From Vannielia sp. (GTDB lineage Bacteria; Pseudomonadota; Alphaproteobacteria; Rhodobacterales; Rhodobacteraceae), in the NCBI RefSeq assembly GCF_029212645.1, contig NZ_JARGND010000001.1, forward strand, positions 25,842 to 81,622: a stretch of DNA of 55,781 bases, given 5' to 3'. Numbering within the stretch: position 1 is the stretch's first letter; each line of letters begins with the position of its first letter. The position numbers and the translations under genes were made by a program. Below the pieces are notes generated by a model. It was given only the letters and a program-made list of their open reading frames with translations. It was not told where the DNA came from and did no database searches. This document shows, in pieces, positions 52,140 through 55,781 of this stretch.

Positions 52140-55100
52140 TCAGGCCGTGCGCCGCCCACCTCTCGCCAGCGTGGCCGCGCCCAGCGCAAAGGCCAGAACC
52201 ACCAGCAAGAGCGCCCCCAAAAGGAACAGCCCCAGCGCCGCGCCCAAGCCGCTTACGGGCAACAAGGCGGCGAGCGGGGCCCAAAGCGCGCCTGTCAGGA
52301 TCATCGCGCCAAGGGTTGCGGCAAACCACACCAGCAGCGCCACCGCCGCCAGCCCCACAACCACCGCCGCCCCACGGGCGCGCGCGGGCTGCGAGCCGAG
52401 CCGCCGCAGCGCCTGAAATTGGCGCAAAATGTCCTGCTGCATCGCCAGTAGCGACGGCACGATCAGCAGCACCAGAACCATGCCAAAGCCAAGGCCAAAG
52501 ACCAGCGTCACCACGGTGGGCTTGAGAAATTGCGCCTGGCTGGACGGCTCGTAAAGCAGCGGCGCAAGGCCGATCACCGTGGTCAGCGTTGTCAGCATCA
52601 CCGGGCGCAGCCGGTCTGCCGCGCCGTCAACGATGGCGGGAAACAGGCCGCGCTCGCGCGAGTATTCGTCTACCGTTGTCACCAGCACGATCGAATCGTT
52701 GATGATGATCCCCGACATGCCGATCAGCCCCACCACCGAGAACATCGAAAGCGGGATGCCCCATAGCTGGTGGCCCCAGATCGCGCCGATCAGCCCAAAG
52801 GGAATAACCGCCATGATCAGCAAAGGCCGCGTCCAGCTGGAGAAGATCCACGCCAGCACAAGGAAAATCCCGATCAGGCAGGCGCCAAAGCCGAGCAGCG
52901 CATCGGAGAGAAACTCGTTTTCCTGCTCGGCAAGGCCCGACATGCGGGTTGCCACGCCAAACTCCTCCTCGATGCGCGGCAGGATCACCTCGGAAACCTG
53001 GGTGGTGATCTCGGCGGCGCGGGTCGGGTCATCATCGGCAATATCGCCGGTCACCTCCACCACCCGCACGCCGTTTTCCCGCGCGATGGTCGAGAAGCCG
53101 GTGCGCCTGTCAACCTTCACGATATCGGCCAGCGGAACATAAGCCCCGGCGGGGGTGCGCATCATGGTGCGGTCAAGGAAATCAGCCGTCAGCTCGGTTT
53201 CGGGCAGCTCCACCCGGATCGCGGCAGAGCGCGGGCCATCCGGGTAGGTTGCCGCCTCGATCCCGGCCAGCCGGTTGCGCAGGGTGCGCCCCAGCGCATC
53301 AATGGTGAAGCCCAGCTCACGGCCCTGCTGGGTGAGATCAAGGATCAGCTCTTCCTTGTCATAAGACAGGCTGTCTTCAACTGCGGAAACCTCGCCAAAC
53401 TGCGCCACCTGCTCCTTCAACTCCTGCGCGGCGGCTTTCAGCGTTTCCACGCTCGCGCCGGAAATCTCAACATCCAACGCATCGCCGCCCGGCCCACTGC
53501 GCCACCCCCTGAAGGCGACGATCTCCACCAGTGGATGCCGCTCGACCCGCTCTTGCAGGTCGGTCACGAATTTCGATGAAGGGTAGGTCCGCAGATCGGG
53601 GTCAATCAACTCAACGGCGATGGAGCCAAGCAGGTCTTCATCCTTGCTTTCCACCCCCGAAAGCCCGCGCCCGGTGTTGCCGCCAATCTCGGCCAGCGCA
53701 TAGGCCACAGGGTTGCGCCCGAACTCGGCCTCATATTCCTCGCCCAGCATCTCGACAGCGGCCTGAAACGCCTGCATCTGCGCCACGGTATCGGCCCGCT
53801 CCGCCCCCGGTGCCATTGCGAAATTCCCCGAGATGCTGCCCTCCTCGGGCGCCGAGAAAAACCGCCAGGCCACGTTGCCGCGCACCAACTCACCCACCTG
53901 CATCGCAAGCAGCACCACCACCATGGCGATCACCGGATAACGGGCAATGATGACAAGCCGCATGAGCGGGCGAAACATCCGATCCCGCACAAAGCCAAAG
54001 CCCTTGTTCACCTGCCGCGACGGCCAGTCATACCACGCCTCTTTTTTCTGGGTGGCCGCCAGCGCATGCGCCATATGGTTGGGCAGGATCACGAAACACT
54101 CGATCAGCGAGGCGATCAGCACGGTGATCACCGTGAACGGGATATCGGCGATCATCTCGCCAAACCGCCCGCCAATCACCATCCGGCCCGCAAACGCGAT
54201 GATGGTGGTGATGGTCGATGAAAATACCGGCCCGGCCATCCGTCTGGCCGCGTTTTCACTCGCCTGAAACGGCCCCTCGCCCAAGTGGCGCGCCCGAAAA
54301 TCGGCATGTTCGCCCACCACAATGGCATCATCCACCACGATCCCCAGCGTGATCAGCAGCGCAAAAAGCGAGATCATGTTCAGCGTCAGCCCCGCCACCC
54401 ACATGATCGCAATGGCCGCAAGCATCGCCACCGGAATCCCCATCGCCACCCAGAAAGCCGTGCGCGCGTTCAGGAACAAGAACAGCAACAGCAGCACCAG
54501 CGCGAGGCCGGTCAGCCCGTTCTCCAGCAGAACATTCAGCCGCCCCTCGATCGCCTCTGATCTCGTGCGGATCAGATCAATCTTCACGCCCTGGGGGAGC
54601 GATAGCATCATCTCGCTCGCCACCTCCTCAACGGTGCGCTGAATATCAATCGCATCGCCCTGCGCCGAGCGGTCCACCCGCACCGAAATCGCCGGGTTTG
54701 GCCCTACAAAATAGGTGCGATCGCGGTCCACGCCCTCCACCCGGATCTGCGCTATGTCTCCAATCGTCAGGTCTGGCTTCAGCACGATCCCAGCCAGCTC
54801 ATCGGGGCTGCGCTTGGCGGTGCCGGTGCGCACGCGGGCATTGGCCCCGCTTACATCGCCCGCCGGATCCGCCTCCGCCTCTTCGCCTATGGCAGCGGAG
54901 ATCTCGGCCATGGTGACATCGTTGTTGATGAGCTTGGCCGAGGGCACTTCAACAATCACCTCCGGCGCGGCAAGCCCCCGGATCGTGGTGCGCGTCACCC
55001 CCACCTCAAACAGGCGGGCCACGAACTCATCGGCATAGCGCGCCAAAAGCTCCACCCCGACCGGGCCGGTGATGATCACATCCGTCACCCTGTCTCGCCA

Positions 55101-55514
55101 GGCAGAGCGTGTCACCGTGGGCTCATCGGCATCTTCGGGCAGGTTGGTGATGCCATCCACCGCCGTCTGCACATCTTCGGCAGCGCGGGTCATGTCGTAA
55201 TTGGCTTCAAACTCCAGGTAAATCGTCGCCCCGCCCTCGCGCGAGGTGGCGCTACTCTCCTCCACCCCGTCTACGGCCATCAGCGCAGGCTCCAGCAGGC
55301 CAACTATGGCGCCGTCCACATCCTCGGCCCCCGCCCCTTCCCAGGTGACGGAAACGCGCACGCTATCTGTGATGATATCGGGGAAAAACTGCGCCCGCAT
55401 CCGCGGAAAGGCGGCGAGCCCGGCGGCGATCATCAGCACCAGCACAAGGTTGGCCGCCGTGCGGTGTCGCGTGAAGTATGAAAGGATGCCCGTCGCGCGC
55501 GCTGCCTTGGCCAT
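52140..55514 (-). CDS. RND efflux transporter permease
   Basis: A 1124-residue inner-membrane RND pump subunit (AcrB/HAE-1-like). It has the two-fold pattern of twelve helices and two large periplasmic loops: an N-terminal helix then FPRMRAQFFPDIITDSVRVS; the helix-4 Asp pair in ITLGIVVDDAIVVGEHAD; and the second-half GLIGMSGIIINDSIVLVTTV. It uses the proton gradient to expel drugs or other toxic compounds. The C-terminus carries about 90 extra residues with two or more hydrophobic helices (from about 1035), longer than AcrB. It follows the adaptor gene after three bases, in one operon. Confidence 0.92.
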   Translation of the reverse strand: MAKAARATGILSYFTRHRTAANLVLVLMIAAGLAAFPRMRAQFFPDIITDSVRVSVTWEGAGAEDVDGAIVGLLEPALMAVDGVEESSATSREGGATIYLEFEANYDMTRAAEDVQTAVDGITNLPEDADEPTVTRSAWRDRVTDVIITGPVGVELLARYADEFVARLFEVGVTRTTIRGLAAPEVIVEVPSAKLINNDVTMAEISAAIGEEAEADPAGDVSGANARVRTGTAKRSPDELAGIVLKPDLTIGDIAQIRVEGVDRDRTYFVGPNPAISVRVDRSAQGDAIDIQRTVEEVASEMMLSLPQGVKIDLIRTRSEAIEGRLNVLLENGLTGLALVLLLLFLFLNARTAFWVAMGIPVAMLAAIAIMWVAGLTLNMISLFALLITLGIVVDDAIVVGEHADFRARHLGEGPFQASENAARRMAGPVFSSTITTIIAFAGRMVIGGRFGEMIADIPFTVITVLIASLIECFVILPNHMAHALAATQKKEAWYDWPSRQVNKGFGFVRDRMFRPLMRLVIIARYPVIAMVVVLLAMQVGELVRGNVAWRFFSAPEEGSISGNFAMAPGAERADTVAQMQAFQAAVEMLGEEYEAEFGRNPVAYALAEIGGNTGRGLSGVESKDEDLLGSIAVELIDPDLRTYPSSKFVTDLQERVERHPLVEIVAFRGWRSGPGGDALDVEISGASVETLKAAAQELKEQVAQFGEVSAVEDSLSYDKEELILDLTQQGRELGFTIDALGRTLRNRLAGIEAATYPDGPRSAAIRVELPETELTADFLDRTMMRTPAGAYVPLADIVKVDRRTGFSTIARENGVRVVEVTGDIADDDPTRAAEITTQVSEVILPRIEEEFGVATRMSGLAEQENEFLSDALLGFGACLIGIFLVLAWIFSSWTRPLLIMAVIPFGLIGAIWGHQLWGIPLSMFSVVGLIGMSGIIINDSIVLVTTVDEYSRERGLFPAIVDGAADRLRPVMLTTLTTVIGLAPLLYEPSSQAQFLKPTVVTLVFGLGFGMVLVLLIVPSLLAMQQDILRQFQALRRLGSQPARARGAAVVVGLAAVALLVWFAATLGAMILTGALWAPLAALLPVSGLGAALGLFLLGALLLVVLAFALGAATLARGGRRTA

Positions 55515-55517
55515 GGA

Positions 55518-55781
55518 TCAGCCCCCCATCCGGCTTTCGAGGCGCTCCACCGTGGCGGCGGGCACGCGGGCCTGGGCAAGGATCGCCAGCACCCGCTCCT
55601 TGGCATCAGCCGCCATTCGCTGGTTGCCCTGCACATAGGCGATCAGCCTGGCGCGGCGCTCTTCGGTCAACTCCAGCATCTCTTCTTGCGTCGAAGGCGG
55701 GGCCGCCTCGGCGCCCTCCTGCGGGCGGCCAATGGCGCGGGCGCGGATACCGGGGCCAATCAGCGGAGACCGCTCAGCCAC
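55518..55781 (-). CDS. RND periplasmic adaptor subunit, C-terminal end
   Basis: The last 87 codons of a gene that runs past the right edge. The tail (LTEERRARLIAYVQGNQRMA, then LAQARVPAATVERLESRMGG) is the C-terminal extension I associate with HlyD/MFP adaptors placed in front of RND permeases in Rhodobacteraceae. The next gene starts three bases on. The lipoyl and barrel domains lie outside the window, so the family is inferred from tail and context. Confidence 0.7.
   Translation of the reverse strand: MAERSPLIGPGIRARAIGRPQEGAEAAPPSTQEEMLELTEERRARLIAYVQGNQRMAADAKERVLAILAQARVPAATVERLESRMGG

Noticed and set aside
1..55781. CRISPR array, prophage or intact insertion sequence
   Set aside because: No regularly spaced repeats of suitable length, no phage structural genes and no transposase or integrase motifs were seen.

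Overview
The window looks like chromosomal DNA from an alphaproteobacterium of the family Rhodobacteraceae (Roseobacter/Rhodobacter type). The reasons are the high G+C content, the gene order leuS-lptE-holA and aminotransferase-ftsK-lolA, a Rhodobacter-type porin, UbiH, DUF3576, DUF3775 and DmdC-like families, and several intergenic repeats typical of that group. No tRNA, rRNA, CRISPR array, intact insertion sequence or prophage was recognised. Functions are assigned by reading motifs; no database search was possible.

Layout. 1-5220 (minus strand): start of a membrane protein, a spacer with an 11-bp phased repeat array, then holA, lptE, leuS and a DUF3576 lipoprotein. 5357-8786: an outer-membrane porin with an inverted repeat upstream and a strong terminator downstream, a TPR-sulfotransferase and a PLP-homeostasis protein. 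8791-11896: two L,D-transpeptidases on either side of a divergent ribA / response-regulator pair. 12014-14790: a periplasmic hypothetical, exonuclease III and pyrF. 14801-16155: a compact type VI secretion cassette (PAAR spike tip, Tae4-type amidase with a frameshift, candidate immunity protein) with no secretion apparatus nearby. 16215-21445: hspQ, an AEC transporter, an SLT-like lipoprotein, a small secreted protein plus a PepSY membrane protein, lolA and a DUF457 protein. 21514-40542: mainly housekeeping and conserved genes: ftsK, aminotransferase, amidase, ubiH, GNAT, Trm112, LON-domain protein, thioredoxin-TPR protein, DUF3775, SDR, rmuC, mutL, DUF6173, metallo-hydrolase, acyl-CoA dehydrogenase, tsaC/sua5 and yqgE. 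40586-43281: a stand-alone DsbD N-terminal-domain protein and an ABC-F ATPase. 43751-51753: an acetyl-CoA-forming operon (AcsA, fused E1 alpha/beta, E2, acyl carrier protein) facing a P-type Ca2+-ATPase-like gene. 52140-55781: an RND efflux pump with the end of its adaptor.

The least ordinary items are: (i) a dispersed element of about 117 bp with terminal inverted repeats and internal hairpins, in two full copies and one truncated copy, two of which supply the stop codon of the neighbouring gene; (ii) the orphan PAAR-Tae4-immunity cassette, whose effector is split by a one-base shift exactly at a GGGCCCG heptamer; (iii) the four-gene acsA-E1-E2-ACP operon, in which all three junctions overlap as ATGA; (iv) helically phased repeats next to holA; and (v) an SDR protein that has lost its catalytic lysine.
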